Shown: positions 52,337 to 61,791 of the stretch, in pieces | Layout of the letters: the number at the start of each line of letters is the position of its first letter | How positions within the stretch are numbered: position 1 is the stretch's first letter | NCBI RefSeq assembly: GCF_022549695.1 | Contig: NZ_JAKZGS010000016.1 | Location: 1 to 64,000 of the forward strand | Direction of reading: 5' to 3' | DNA: 64,000 bases | Origin: Belliella calami | GTDB lineage: Bacteria > Bacteroidota > Bacteroidia > Cytophagales > Cyclobacteriaceae | The notes under the pieces: model-generated | Database searches by the model: none | What the model saw: only the letters and a program-made list of their open reading frames with translations | What the model was told of the DNA's origin: nothing | Made by a program: the position numbers and the translations under genes

Positions 52337-53436
52337 TTGGCACCTTGTTGCAAGGCATACACTGCAAAGCTTCCGAGCCAATGTGTACCCTCGTAGTTAT
52401 CATCTACAATGGAGGGAAGCGAATAATTGATATGTTCGTTAGCAATGACATCCAAATGCCCATATTGACTCGGGTATGCTCTGGATAGTCCGTAAATACA
52501 CCAAGCTCTACTAAAATTCAACCCATCTAAATGGACTAATTTCCCATCTGTTCTATCACTTACTTCACCAGGTGCCAGCTGAAAATCTTTATTTTTAAGT
52601 CCAGGCATAAATTTCGTTACCCATTTGTCAAAGGCTTCTTTTTCCAAAACCTTTCGCATAATATCCAATTCCTGAAAACAGGGTGATAAAAAATCATATC
52701 CGCTAGGTTCCCAATCCAATGGGCAGTTTTCATCATTCAAAAACCAATCCTTAGCACGTTGGCGGATCATTTCTGACAGGTTCTTTTCATTGACAGTTTC
52801 GGCATAATCAAATGCAAGTGACATCCCGAAAGCAATATTGCTGTGTTCTCCTACGCGAATTGGATAGTTTAATTTGGGTAGAAAGTCAAGATATTTTTTT
52901 ACCATTAGATCAGTCAGTGGCTGAAGATTCTTTTCCAATTGCTTTGCAACAGGATCGTCCCAAAGGTAAAGTTCCTCTGCCAACTTCAATACCCAAGCCC
53001 AGCCATAAGTTCTTTCATAACTTGAATTTTGAGGTTGAAAAAAGTAATTTACTTCAGCTAGAATATTTTGATAACTGATATTCTCCAACAGAATTTCTTT
53101 TATTTCTTCTTTATTTTCCAAATCTGGAAATTGACGAAGCAAACTGACTAGCATCCAATGTCCATGAACGCTTGAATGCCAGTCAAAACAACCGTAGAAT
53201 GCTGGATGAAGTTCTTTGGGCCCTTTTAGATAATCTTCAGAAGCCAAAGTTTGGTTGAGTTTGTTTGGGTATTCCACCTGTAGACAATGAAGAGGCATTT
53301 TTGCAAGCCTATTAGCTTCTTGGATCGTCAAATTAATAGTTTCAATTTTTTCTTTCGGTTCGGGTTTCTGGCAAGAAAAAATGATGGCAAATAGAGTGAT
53401 AATTGAAATTACTGATTTCTGCATTCGTTTTAGCAT
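52333..53436 (-). CDS. DUF2891 lipoprotein
   Basis: This 367-residue protein has lipobox-like IFSC after a short signal peptide. The DUF2891 blocks are HPAFYGCFDWHSSVHGHWML, YGWAWVLKLAEEL, GEHSNIAFGMSLAFDYA and GLNFSRAWCIYGLSRA; the His and Trp-rich helices look like an alpha/alpha-barrel glycosidase-type or other hydrolase fold. No function is known. The stop overlaps the start of the NRAMP-like transporter gene (ATGA), a pairing that suggests a shared physiological role. Met5 is an alternative start. Confidence 0.9.
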   Translation of the reverse strand: MLKRMQKSVISIITLFAIIFSCQKPEPKEKIETINLTIQEANRLAKMPLHCLQVEYPNKLNQTLASEDYLKGPKELHPAFYGCFDWHSSVHGHWMLVSLLRQFPDLENKEEIKEILLENISYQNILAEVNYFFQPQNSSYERTYGWAWVLKLAEELYLWDDPVAKQLEKNLQPLTDLMVKKYLDFLPKLNYPIRVGEHSNIAFGMSLAFDYAETVNEKNLSEMIRQRAKDWFLNDENCPLDWEPSGYDFLSPCFQELDIMRKVLEKEAFDKWVTKFMPGLKNKDFQLAPGEVSDRTDGKLVHLDGLNFSRAWCIYGLSRAYPSQYGHLDVIANEHINYSLPSIVDDNYEGTHWLGSFAVYALQQGAK

Positions 53437-53538
53437 AATGATAGTTTCGATTAGATGTGGTAAAAGTAGAGAAACACATTTTTTAATATTCGAAAATTAA
53501 GCCTTAATTTATGGAAACTTGCTAATATCTGTTCAAAA

Positions 53539-54615
53539 ATGCTAAAACTCTTTGTATTGATTTTCAAAATTGTTGTTTCGCTAATCGTTTTGATTGGATT
53601 GGCTATTCTTTTAAGCTATAGATCAGATATTGATCCAGAAGTTTTAGTGGAGAAATATTCAAGTGAATCTTCCTATTTTGTCCATGTAGAAGGCATGGAC
53701 CTACATGTAAAGGTAAAAGGGGAAGGAGAGCCTATATTTTTGATTCATGGGAGTTTTTCATCACTCCATGCTTGGCAAGATTGGGAAGAAGAACTTTCAC
53801 AATATTTTATGACAATATCCATGGATTTACCTGGGCATGGCTTGACAGGTCCGGATCCCCAAAAGCGCTACAATGTCAACGACTACGCAAGTTTGCTTTT
53901 TGTATTGGCTGATAACTTGGGTTTGGAGGAATTTCACATAGCAGGCAATTCTATGGGTGGTGGAGTAGCTTTAAAAATGGCATCAGATAAGCCTGAGCGA
54001 GTACTTTCATTGAATTTAATTGATTCTTCTGGGGCACCTCGAAAAATTTCTGATAATACAGAACCAACAGCCAAAAGGAAAAATACTACACCTTCAATTA
54101 TTCGACTTGCTCAAACGCCACTATTTTCAAAAATACTTCTGAAATGTACCCCGGAATTTTTGTTTAGCAGAAATCTCAAGCAGGTCTATTATGATCAGAG
54201 AAAAATCAAGCCTCAACAAGTCACGCGCTATTATGAATTGATGCGAAGAGAGGGAAATAGACAGGCTACAATCGATCGTCTGACTTCTAGGAAACCTTTG
54301 GAAATAGATTTCGAAAAGATAAAAATGCCTGTTTTGATCACCTGGGGAAGGGAAGATACATGGATTCCTTTGGCGAATGGCAATATCTTGGCGGAAGCCA
54401 TTCCCGGCTCCAAACTGAAGGTTTTCGATCAAGCTGGTCATGTACCAATGGAAGAAATACCGACAGAGACTGTCGCAGAATATTTGTCATTTCTAGGGAT
54501 TCAGTCGAATATCGACTACTTTTCAGCTCCCAAATATTATAGTCATGTCGGTAGAAAATCCAATTTATTTCCTTTTGTTAATTCAGACATTTCTTCTTTG
54601 CTACCTGATTTATAA
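53539..54615 (+). CDS. Alpha/beta hydrolase (membrane-anchored)
   Basis: This 358-residue protein has an N-terminal membrane anchor (about 1-26, FKIVVSLIVLIGLAILL), oxyanion region HGSFSSLHAWQDW, nucleophile Ser138 in GNSMGGG, acid Asp in WGREDTWIP and His in DQAGHVPMEE. The triad is complete. The last 35 residues (SAPKYYSHVGRKSNL onward) are not needed for the fold and overlap the start of rmuC by 71 nt. The substrate is unknown. The tail may be a read-through after loss of an earlier stop. Confidence 0.88.
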   Translation: MLKLFVLIFKIVVSLIVLIGLAILLSYRSDIDPEVLVEKYSSESSYFVHVEGMDLHVKVKGEGEPIFLIHGSFSSLHAWQDWEEELSQYFMTISMDLPGHGLTGPDPQKRYNVNDYASLLFVLADNLGLEEFHIAGNSMGGGVALKMASDKPERVLSLNLIDSSGAPRKISDNTEPTAKRKNTTPSIIRLAQTPLFSKILLKCTPEFLFSRNLKQVYYDQRKIKPQQVTRYYELMRREGNRQATIDRLTSRKPLEIDFEKIKMPVLITWGREDTWIPLANGNILAEAIPGSKLKVFDQAGHVPMEEIPTETVAEYLSFLGIQSNIDYFSAPKYYSHVGRKSNLFPFVNSDISSLLPDL

Positions 54616-55795
54616 ACAAAGTCAGAAAGGAAGAGGCGATCAAGAAAGAAAAGCGGAGTTTCAGGATCTCAAAAGTGAGCTGAACAAACAAATGCAATCC
54701 AATAGAGCAGAGATCAATCAAGGGTTGATGCATCAGTTTGGATTGGTTTTCGAATCATTGCGAGCCAATAGTAAAGAGCAATCAGAAGTTTTGAGGGATT
54801 TTGGAAAGCTTTTTAGGGAAAATGTCAAGGAATTCAATGAGCTACAAAGAGAGAAATTTCAAGAGTTGATCCAAAGGCAGGAGCGAATGCTCCAATCTAC
54901 CGAAGAGCGTCTGGAGAAAATGCGTGAAACGGTTGATGAAAAACTTCAAAAAACACTGGAAACTAGACTTGGTCAATCTTTTGAACTTGTGACCAAACAG
55001 CTTTTGGCAGTTCAAAAAGGTTTGGGTGAAATGCAGAATCTTGCCACAGGGGTAGGGGACCTAAAGCGCGTATTGAGCAACGTAAAAACACGAGGAGTGC
55101 TTGGTGAATACCAGTTGCAGGCAATTTTGGAAAATGTACTGGCACCAGATCAATATGAATACAATGTTCAACTGAAAAAAGGTATCACTGAGCGGGTAGA
55201 ATATGCTATCAAAATGCCAGGGAATTCCGATGATGGACCGATCTATCTACCAATTGATGCTAAATTTCCCCAAGAATCCTATTACAGATTGCTTGATGCT
55301 TATGATTTAGGCGAAAAAGTTCTAATCGATACTGCGAAAATTGAGTTGTTCAAAGCAGTAAAAAAAGCAGCACAAGATATCAGCAACAAATATATAATCC
55401 CTCCATATACTACAGATTTTGCCATACTTTTTCTTCCAATGGAAAGTCTTTATGCTGAGATCATCAGAGATGGAGATCTAGCACAGCTATTGCAGAGAGA
55501 GTATAAAGTCATTTTGGTAGGACCTACCACATTGGCTGCAATGTTGAATAGCCTTCAAATGGGTTTCAAGACCTTAGCAATCCAACAAAGAAGTAGTGAA
55601 GTCTGGAAAGTTTTGGGAGCCGTGAAAGCCGAATTTTCAAAGTTTGGAGATTTGATTAGCAAAGCACAAAAGAAGATAACCGAGGCAAGCACTGATTTGG
55701 ATACTTTGGTAGGAACTAGAACAAGAGTAATCCAAAGGAAGTTGAAGGAAATAGAAGAACTACCCGAAGAAGAGGGGAAAAAACTATTGGATTAA
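54545..55795 (+). CDS. rmuC: DNA recombination protein RmuC
   Basis: This 416-residue protein has an N-terminal membrane helix at about 5-25 (PIYFLLLIQTFLLCYLIY), a long coiled coil (about 30-130) and the conserved RmuC nuclease-like domain: LKRVLSNVKTRGVLGEYQL, YLPIDAKFPQESYYRL, DFAILFLPMESLYAEI and GPTTLAAMLNSLQMGF. The fold belongs to the PD-(D/E)xK superfamily and the protein limits inversions at short repeats. The start codon ATG at 54545 lies within the upstream hydrolase frame. The position next to a large repeat array is worth noting. Confidence 0.93.
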   Translation: MSVENPIYFLLLIQTFLLCYLIYKQSQKGRGDQERKAEFQDLKSELNKQMQSNRAEINQGLMHQFGLVFESLRANSKEQSEVLRDFGKLFRENVKEFNELQREKFQELIQRQERMLQSTEERLEKMRETVDEKLQKTLETRLGQSFELVTKQLLAVQKGLGEMQNLATGVGDLKRVLSNVKTRGVLGEYQLQAILENVLAPDQYEYNVQLKKGITERVEYAIKMPGNSDDGPIYLPIDAKFPQESYYRLLDAYDLGEKVLIDTAKIELFKAVKKAAQDISNKYIIPPYTTDFAILFLPMESLYAEIIRDGDLAQLLQREYKVILVGPTTLAAMLNSLQMGFKTLAIQQRSSEVWKVLGAVKAEFSKFGDLISKAQKKITEASTDLDTLVGTRTRVIQRKLKEIEELPEEEGKKLLD

Positions 55796-55836
55796 GAAAC
55801 TATCCTGTAGTTTTAGTTTTAATTAAGAATGAGTTT

Positions 55837-56496
55837 ATGAAATATGTATTTGCAATAGTTGTGTTTTTTCAGTTTTTGGGCGTTCAAGCACAAGAAGTAT
55901 ATGAAGTAGATCCAGAAGAAAGAAATAATTCTATCGTCATAGCCAAAACAGCCCAAGACATGATTTCAAAAGGGAATTATGAAACGGCATCTAAAATTTT
56001 GGAACCTGTGATGGATAAAGACCCTACATTTCATCCAGCTTATGTCAATTATTACAATGCTATCAGAAATATTCCTCAAAAAACAGATAAATTGATTGAA
56101 GCCCTGAAATCAGCAATGGAAATATTTGAGGAAGATGATGAGTTAGCTTATTATTTGGGAAATATTTATCAAGAAAGAAAGCAATATGATGATGCTATCA
56201 AGGCCTATTCATCAGCGATAGCATATAGCAAAATCAACGGAGAAGATTTTCCAATTGTTTGGGCTTATCATTTCAACAGAGGTAATTGCCATTTGAAAAC
56301 AAAAAAATTTGAAAGAGCTATCTCTGATTATGACTATGCCTTGAAGCTGAGCCCCGACAACTCAGATATTTTGACCAATAGAGGAACGAGTCATTACCAA
56401 GCCAATAACACTGTTAAGGCCTGTGAGGACTGGAAAGAGGCAAAGCGTTTAGGGAATAATTCTGTAGATAAATATCTCAATTCATTTTGTAAATAA
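55837..56496 (+). CDS. Secreted TPR protein
   Basis: This 219-residue protein has a signal peptide (VVFFQFLGVQAQ, cleavage near 19) and about five TPR units (AQDMISKGNYETASKIL, AYYLGNIYQERKQYDDAIKA, YHFNRGNCHLKTKKFERAIS, DILTNRGTSHYQANNTVKAC). The short repeats and the secretion signal point to a periplasmic scaffold. It follows rmuC by 41 nt. It is followed by the repeat array without its own terminator. Confidence 0.86.
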   Translation: MKYVFAIVVFFQFLGVQAQEVYEVDPEERNNSIVIAKTAQDMISKGNYETASKILEPVMDKDPTFHPAYVNYYNAIRNIPQKTDKLIEALKSAMEIFEEDDELAYYLGNIYQERKQYDDAIKAYSSAIAYSKINGEDFPIVWAYHFNRGNCHLKTKKFERAISDYDYALKLSPDNSDILTNRGTSHYQANNTVKACEDWKEAKRLGNNSVDKYLNSFCK

Positions 56497-56516
56497 TTGA
56501 ATAATAGATGATAATG

Positions 56517-57600
56517 AATAGGGATGGTGCTTTAGCCCATCCTGAAAGGTTAGAATTTCTATTCAGGCTTTAGCCGAATTTTTTTTATCAGATCTGAAAT
56601 CAACCAATCCTAATATGAAAAGATCTAGGGATTTATTTTTTGGCTAAAGCCTGAAATATACAATATTCTATCATTTTCCTCCAGCTAAAGCAGGAGGGAA
56701 TTGAATAGCGGATTAATCTCAATATGAAGTGGAAATTTTGCTGGCTATTGCCAAATTAATTTATTGAGCTATTAAAATAAATAGGGATGGTGCTTTAGCC
56801 CATCCTGAAAGGTTAGAATTTCTATTCAGGCTTTAGCCGAATTTTTTTTATCAGATCTGAAATCAACCAATCCTAATTTGAAAAGATCTAGGGATTTATT
56901 TTTTGGCTAAAGCCTGAAATATACAATATTCTATCATGTTCCTCCAGCTAAAGCAGGAGGCAATTGAATAGCGGATTAATCTCAATATGAAGTGGAAATT
57001 TTGCTGGCTATTGCCAAATTAATTTATTGAGCTATTAAAATGAATAGGGATGGTGCTTTAGCCCATCCTGAAAGGTTAGAATTTCTATTCAGGCTTTAGC
57101 CGAATTTTTTTTATCAGATCTGAAATCAACCAATCCTAATATGAAAAGATCTAGGGATTTATTTTTTGGCTAAAGCCTGAAATATACAATATTCTATCAT
57201 TTTCCTCCAGCTAAAGCAGGAGGGAATTGAATAGCGGATTAATCTCAATATGAAGTGGAAATTTTGCTGGCTATTGCCAAATTAATTTATTGAGCTATTA
57301 AAATAAATAGGGATGGTGCTTTAGCCCATCCTGAAAGGTTAGAATTTCTATTCAGGCTTTAGCCGAATTTTTTTTTGATCAATTCTTAAATCAATCAATC
57401 CTAATTTGAAAAGATCTAGGGATTTATTTTTTGGCTAAAGCCTGAAATATACAATATTCTATCATTTTCCTCCAGCTAAAGCAGGAGGCACTTAAATAGC
57501 GGATTAATCTCAATATGAAGTGGAAATTTTGCTGGCTATTGCCAAATTAATTTATTGAGCTATTAAAATGAATAGGGATGGTGCTTTAGCCGATACTAAA
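56517..57600. repeat. REP-like tandem array, left block (four ~263-bp units)
   Basis: Units begin with GGGATGGTGC at 56521, 56784, 57047 and 57310, with a partial fifth at 57575: spacings 263, 263, 263 and 265. Units 1 and 3 look identical, and units 2 and 4 share the variants AATTTGAAAAG and GGAGGCA, so the block is AB-AB'. Each unit holds four small hairpins, each with CTTTAGC or GCTAAAG at the tip: GGATGG-N9-CCATCC; ATTC-A-GGCT-TT-AGCC-GAAT before T7-8; GGCT-AA-AGCC; CCTCC-N10-GGAGG. No ORF. It abuts the Y1 transposase. Confidence 0.88.
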
Positions 57601-57711
57601 AGAAATTCTAATTTGGATTTTAGTCTTTCAAAAATAATTAGGATTCGAAAAAAACTAAATGTAAATTTTGATTTTAAAATTGTTTTAATCGTTCAACCTT
57701 AATTTTTATTT

Positions 57712-58164
57712 ATGTCTTACATAAAAGTTTACATACATTTTGTTTGGAGCACGAAAAACAGAGAGCCTCAGCTTGTAACAAAAGAAATAAGGAAAATGGT
57801 GTGGAGCCATATTCAAGAGAATGTAAAGAAAAAAGGGATATTTATCGATTTTGTAAATGGATATTCAGACCATTGCCATTGCTTGGTTTCTTTGGGGGTA
57901 GATCAAAGTATTCAAAAAGTAATGCAATTAATAAAGGGAGAATCATCATTTTGGATAAATAGAAACGATATAATTGTTCCTACTTTGGGTGGGAAAAAAT
58001 TTGAGTGGCAAGATGAATATTTTGCTGTTTCAGTTTCAGAATCTATGATTGAGAAAGTAAGGAACTATATAAAAAAACAGGAAGAGCACCATAGTAAGAA
58101 AACTTATCAAGAAGAGTTTGATGAATTCATTAATAAATTTGGGTTTACTAAATTCCATGATTAA
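57712..58164 (+). CDS. Y1 (IS200-like, RAYT-type) transposase
   Basis: This 150-residue HUH single-strand transposase has the HxH metal motif at His54 and His56 (SDHCHCLVS) and catalytic Tyr119 in VRNYIKKQEEHH with Gln123. It has no tnpB companion. Repeats lie on both sides, but they are multi-copy tandem units rather than single left and right ends, as in REP-associated tyrosine transposases. A CCTCC-GGAGG hairpin of the array starts 13 nt past the stop. Key residues are intact, so the enzyme could be active and shape the array. Confidence 0.9.
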   Translation: MSYIKVYIHFVWSTKNREPQLVTKEIRKMVWSHIQENVKKKGIFIDFVNGYSDHCHCLVSLGVDQSIQKVMQLIKGESSFWINRNDIIVPTLGGKKFEWQDEYFAVSVSESMIEKVRNYIKKQEEHHSKKTYQEEFDEFINKFGFTKFHD

Positions 58165-58866
58165 AACCTTTTATTTCCTCCAGCTAAAGCAGGAGGCAAT
58201 TGAATATAGGAGCAAATCTAAACACAGGAGCAAATCTAAATATATGATGCAATTCAAAAGGAAAGAATTTTATCATGTTTTAGAGAGTTTTAATGAATAG
58301 GGATGGTGCTTTAGACCATCCATAAAGTATTAAATTTCTATAGCCGAATTTTTTTGATCAGATCTGAAATCAACCAATCCTAATTTGAAAAGATCTAGGG
58401 ATTTATTTTTGGCTAAAGCCTGAAATCTTCATTATTCTATCATTTTCCTCCAGCTAAAGTAGGAGGCAATTGAATACTGGACCAAATCTAAACACAGGAG
58501 CAAATCTAAATATATGATGCAATTCAAAAGGAAAGAATCTTATCATGTTTTAGAGAGTTTTAATGAATAGGGATGGTGCTTTAGCCCATCCTGAAAGGTT
58601 AGAATTTCTATTCAGGCTTTAGCCGAATTTTTTTGATCAGGTCTGAAATCAACCAATCCTAATTTGAAAAGATCTAGGGATTTATTTTTGGCTAAAGCCT
58701 GAAATGCACATTATTCTATCATGTTCCTCCAGCTAAAGCAGGAGGCAATTGAATACTGGACCAAATCTAAACACAGGAGCAAATCTAAATATATGATGCA
58801 ATTCAAAAGGAAAGAATCTTATCATGTTTTAGAGAGTTTTAATGAATTAAGAATGGTGCTTTAGGC
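58165..58866. repeat. REP-like tandem array, right block
   Basis: A partial unit begins with the CCTCC-GGAGG hairpin at 58177-58196, then units start at 58300 and 58570 (period 270) with a degenerate fragment from about 58849. The hairpin core is the same as in the left block, but the spacer is different: three copies of a segment with AGGAGCAAATCTAAATATAT and ATCATGTTTTAGAGAG replace the left-block spacer. No ORF is credible here. The remaining 58867-58989 is AT-rich and holds the trkA promoter. Confidence 0.85.
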
Positions 58867-58953
58867 TAGATGAATCATAAGACAATTTTTCTATAATTTT
58901 TAAATATTGTAATCTTCCAATCCCTTTCTCCCAATTAATTCATTCTAAGTCAT

Positions 58954-58961
58954 TACATTTG
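58954..58961 (+). promoter_or_regulatory. trkA promoter -7 element (TACATTTG)
   Basis: TACATTTG fits TAnnTTTG and lies 28 nt upstream of the trkA ATG. The -33 element is not clear. Confidence 0.45.
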
Positions 58962-58989
58962 TGGTCAAATCAAATGATATTTCACCTAT

Positions 58990-60336
58990 ATGGGAATGAA
59001 AATAGTCATTGCAGGAGCAGGGGATATGGGATACCATCTTGCACAGCAATTGAGTTTTGATAACAAGGATATTGTCATGATCGATACTGACAAGGATGTC
59101 TTGGACAATGTTTCTTCGCACTTGGATGTTCTCACCATCGTTGGTGACTCGACCTCTTTGGAGGTATTGAAAAATGCCGGTGTCAATGATGCTGAGATGG
59201 TCATGGCTGTGACGACTTCAGAAAAGTCAAACATTGTGACTGCCGTTTTGGCAAAGCAACTAGGTGCAAAAAGAGTGATTGCAAGGGTTAGAAACCATGA
59301 TTATTTGGATCCTGAAAATGATGTGTACTTCAAAAATATTGGAATTGATAACATCATTTCTCCCTCAATGTTGTGCAGCTCAGAGATAAAGAGAATGCTC
59401 AAAAATTCTTCATTTACAGATGTTTTTGAATTTGAAGAAGGTAAATTGAACGTAGTGGGGATCACACTAGACCAATATAGTAGCTTGGTCAATAAGGCAA
59501 TCTCTGATATGAGCCAAAACATTTTGTTTAGAGATATCAAGATTATAGCGATTGTAAGAGATCAAATGACGATAATCCCACGAGGAAATACCATCATCAG
59601 AAACAATGACCACGTATTTTTTATTTCTAACAAAAAAGCTGTAGAATCGATCTTGGATCTTCTTGGACAAAAAGAAGTCACCATAAAAAATGTGATGATC
59701 ATCGGTGGAGATGATATGGCTTACGCCACAGCGTTGAAGCTAGAAGATTTTTATAGAGTAACCCTCATTCACAAAGACAAGGAGAGATGTAAATGGCTCT
59801 CTGAAAGACTTGATAAAACATTGGTTATCAATGGGGATTATAAAAATATTGATCTTTTGATTGAAGAAGGTTTAGAGCAAATGGAAGCATTTATTTCAGT
59901 GACGGAATCTTCAGAAACAAATATTATAACTAGTCTAACAGCCAAAAACCACGGAGTTTACAAGACAATTGCCCATGTTGATACTAGGGAATACATACAC
60001 ATTTCACATAGTATTGGAGTGGATTCATTGATCAATAAAAAATTAGTGGCTGCCAACCAAATCACAAGGTTTTTAAGAAAAGGTAATGTAGAAGCTGTCT
60101 CGGGAATCTATGGGGTGGATGCTGAGTTTGTTCAGTATGTAATTACCAAAAATTATAGGATCACGCGAAAAGCACTCAAGGACTTACATTTCCCGGAAAG
60201 TGCTATGGTAGCAGGCGTCATCCGTGGAGAAGATGTTTTTATTCCAGATGGAGATTTTGTTATGCAAAAAGATGATAAAGTGATTGTTTTTGCACTTCCT
60301 GCAGCAAAGAATTCTTTAGAAAAACTATTCCATTAA
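58990..60336 (+). CDS. trkA: Trk potassium uptake regulator TrkA
   Basis: This 448-residue peripheral protein has two RCK modules in tandem: the first with the NAD-binding GAGDMGYHLAQQL (about 9-21) and MIDTDKDVLD, the second with MIIGGDDMAYATAL (about 237-250). Each is followed by a TrkA_C domain (about 150-225 and 370-448; DVFIPDGDFVMQKDDKVIVF). It gates TrkH in response to nucleotides. Met3 (base 58996) is an alternative start. The trkH gene begins 3 nt after its stop. Confidence 0.96.
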   Translation: MGMKIVIAGAGDMGYHLAQQLSFDNKDIVMIDTDKDVLDNVSSHLDVLTIVGDSTSLEVLKNAGVNDAEMVMAVTTSEKSNIVTAVLAKQLGAKRVIARVRNHDYLDPENDVYFKNIGIDNIISPSMLCSSEIKRMLKNSSFTDVFEFEEGKLNVVGITLDQYSSLVNKAISDMSQNILFRDIKIIAIVRDQMTIIPRGNTIIRNNDHVFFISNKKAVESILDLLGQKEVTIKNVMIIGGDDMAYATALKLEDFYRVTLIHKDKERCKWLSERLDKTLVINGDYKNIDLLIEEGLEQMEAFISVTESSETNIITSLTAKNHGVYKTIAHVDTREYIHISHSIGVDSLINKKLVAANQITRFLRKGNVEAVSGIYGVDAEFVQYVITKNYRITRKALKDLHFPESAMVAGVIRGEDVFIPDGDFVMQKDDKVIVFALPAAKNSLEKLFH

Positions 60337-60339
60337 AAA

Positions 60340-61791
60340 ATGATCCATTACAAAGCAATTGGAAAAATCATGGGTGCTTTATTGATGCTATTGGCATTTC
60401 TAATGCTCCCGGGATTGGCATTTTCTTTCTATTTTGGAAGTCAAGATGAAATGGCACTAATCGGCTCTGCATTCATATCCTTTGTGGTAGGAGCGTCATT
60501 ATATTTTTCATTTTCAAAGCAAGATCAAAACATCAGGAAAAGGGAAGGTTATTTGATTGTTTCTTTGAGTTGGTTGTTTATGTCACTTTTTGGGATGTTA
60601 CCATATATTCTGAGTGGTTCGATTCAAAATATTCCAGATGCTATCTTCGAGACGGTTTCTGGATTGACCACCACTGGAGCGAGTATTTTGAATGATATTG
60701 AAGCAATGCCAGCGGGAATTTTGTTTTGGAGAAGTATGACCCAATGGATTGGTGGATTGGGGATTATTGTATTGACAGTTGCGATTTTGCCATTGTTGGG
60801 AATAGGAGGGATTGAGTTGTTTGTGGCAGAATCTCCTGGTCCTACATCTGACAAGCTTCATCCAAGGATTAGGGAAACAGCCAAAAGGCTTTGGTTTGTC
60901 TATTTGGGACTTACGATCCTTGTGAGTATTCTATTCCACTTGGGCGGAATGAACATTTTCGATGCAATCAACCATGGGTTGACGACCATGGCTACAGGTG
61001 GTTTTTCTACTAAAAATGCCAGCATGGCCTATTACGATAGTGCTTTCATTCAGTATGTCGCAATTGTCTTTATGTTTTTGGCAGGTACCAATTTTACAAT
61101 AATTTATTTTGGATTGATTGGTAAGTTCAAGCGCGTCTGGAAGTCTGATGAATTCAAGACTTATTTGTTTGTAACGGTATTTTTGGCTGCAGCATTTGCG
61201 GCTCCAATTTATTATTATAGTGGACAGGAATTCGAAAAATCTTTTAGAGATGGTTTGTTCCAAATCGTTTCACTAATCACTACTACAGGATATGTGACTG
61301 CAGATTATACTTCATACCACCAAGGATTGACGTTGTTGTTTTTCATGATGTTGTTTTTGGGAGGTTCTGCTGGATCCACTGCCGGTGGAATAAAATTTGT
61401 CCGTCATTTGACATTTGTAAAGAACACATGGCTGGAATTCAAAAGAATAGTACACCCTAGAGCTGTAGTTCCCCTTAAGATCAATGGTGATAGAGTAACT
61501 GGAAAAATCATTACCCATATTATGAATTTTCTTTTGATTTACCTTATGATTTTTGTAATTGGTTCAATCGTAATGACACTAATGGGCTATGATATACTTA
61601 CTTCTTTTGGAGCTGTTGCTACGAGTCTGGGAAATGTCGGCCCTGGAATTGGGCAAGTGGGACCTTTAGATAATTTTGCTTTTTTCAGTCCATCTGCCAA
61701 AATTTTCTTAAGCTTCTTGATGTTATTGGGCAGATTGGAGTTGTTTACGATTTTGATATTGTTTACACCATTCTTTTGGAGGGCAAATTAA
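60340..61791 (+). CDS. trkH: TrkH family potassium uptake protein
   Basis: This 483-residue inner-membrane protein has the four pore-loop repeats of the K+-channel-like superfamily. Filter-like segments are TTTGAS (about 107), MATGGFS (about 220), TTTGYVT (about 317) and SLGNVGPGIG (about 430). Ten or so membrane helices flank them. Its stop is shared in TTAA with the convergent kinase gene. With trkA it forms the complete K+ import system. Confidence 0.95.
   Translation: MIHYKAIGKIMGALLMLLAFLMLPGLAFSFYFGSQDEMALIGSAFISFVVGASLYFSFSKQDQNIRKREGYLIVSLSWLFMSLFGMLPYILSGSIQNIPDAIFETVSGLTTTGASILNDIEAMPAGILFWRSMTQWIGGLGIIVLTVAILPLLGIGGIELFVAESPGPTSDKLHPRIRETAKRLWFVYLGLTILVSILFHLGGMNIFDAINHGLTTMATGGFSTKNASMAYYDSAFIQYVAIVFMFLAGTNFTIIYFGLIGKFKRVWKSDEFKTYLFVTVFLAAAFAAPIYYYSGQEFEKSFRDGLFQIVSLITTTGYVTADYTSYHQGLTLLFFMMLFLGGSAGSTAGGIKFVRHLTFVKNTWLEFKRIVHPRAVVPLKINGDRVTGKIITHIMNFLLIYLMIFVIGSIVMTLMGYDILTSFGAVATSLGNVGPGIGQVGPLDNFAFFSPSAKIFLSFLMLLGRLELFTILILFTPFFWRAN

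Noticed and set aside
58118-58300. 60-residue ORF after the transposase
   Set aside because: It overlaps the transposase end and then runs through repeat sequence, with repeated RSKSKHRSKSK from a duplicated segment. No coding signal.
56517-58866. CRISPR array
   Set aside because: The units are about 263-279 bp with hairpins inside and nearly identical spacers, not 24-48 bp repeats with unique spacers, and no cas gene is present.
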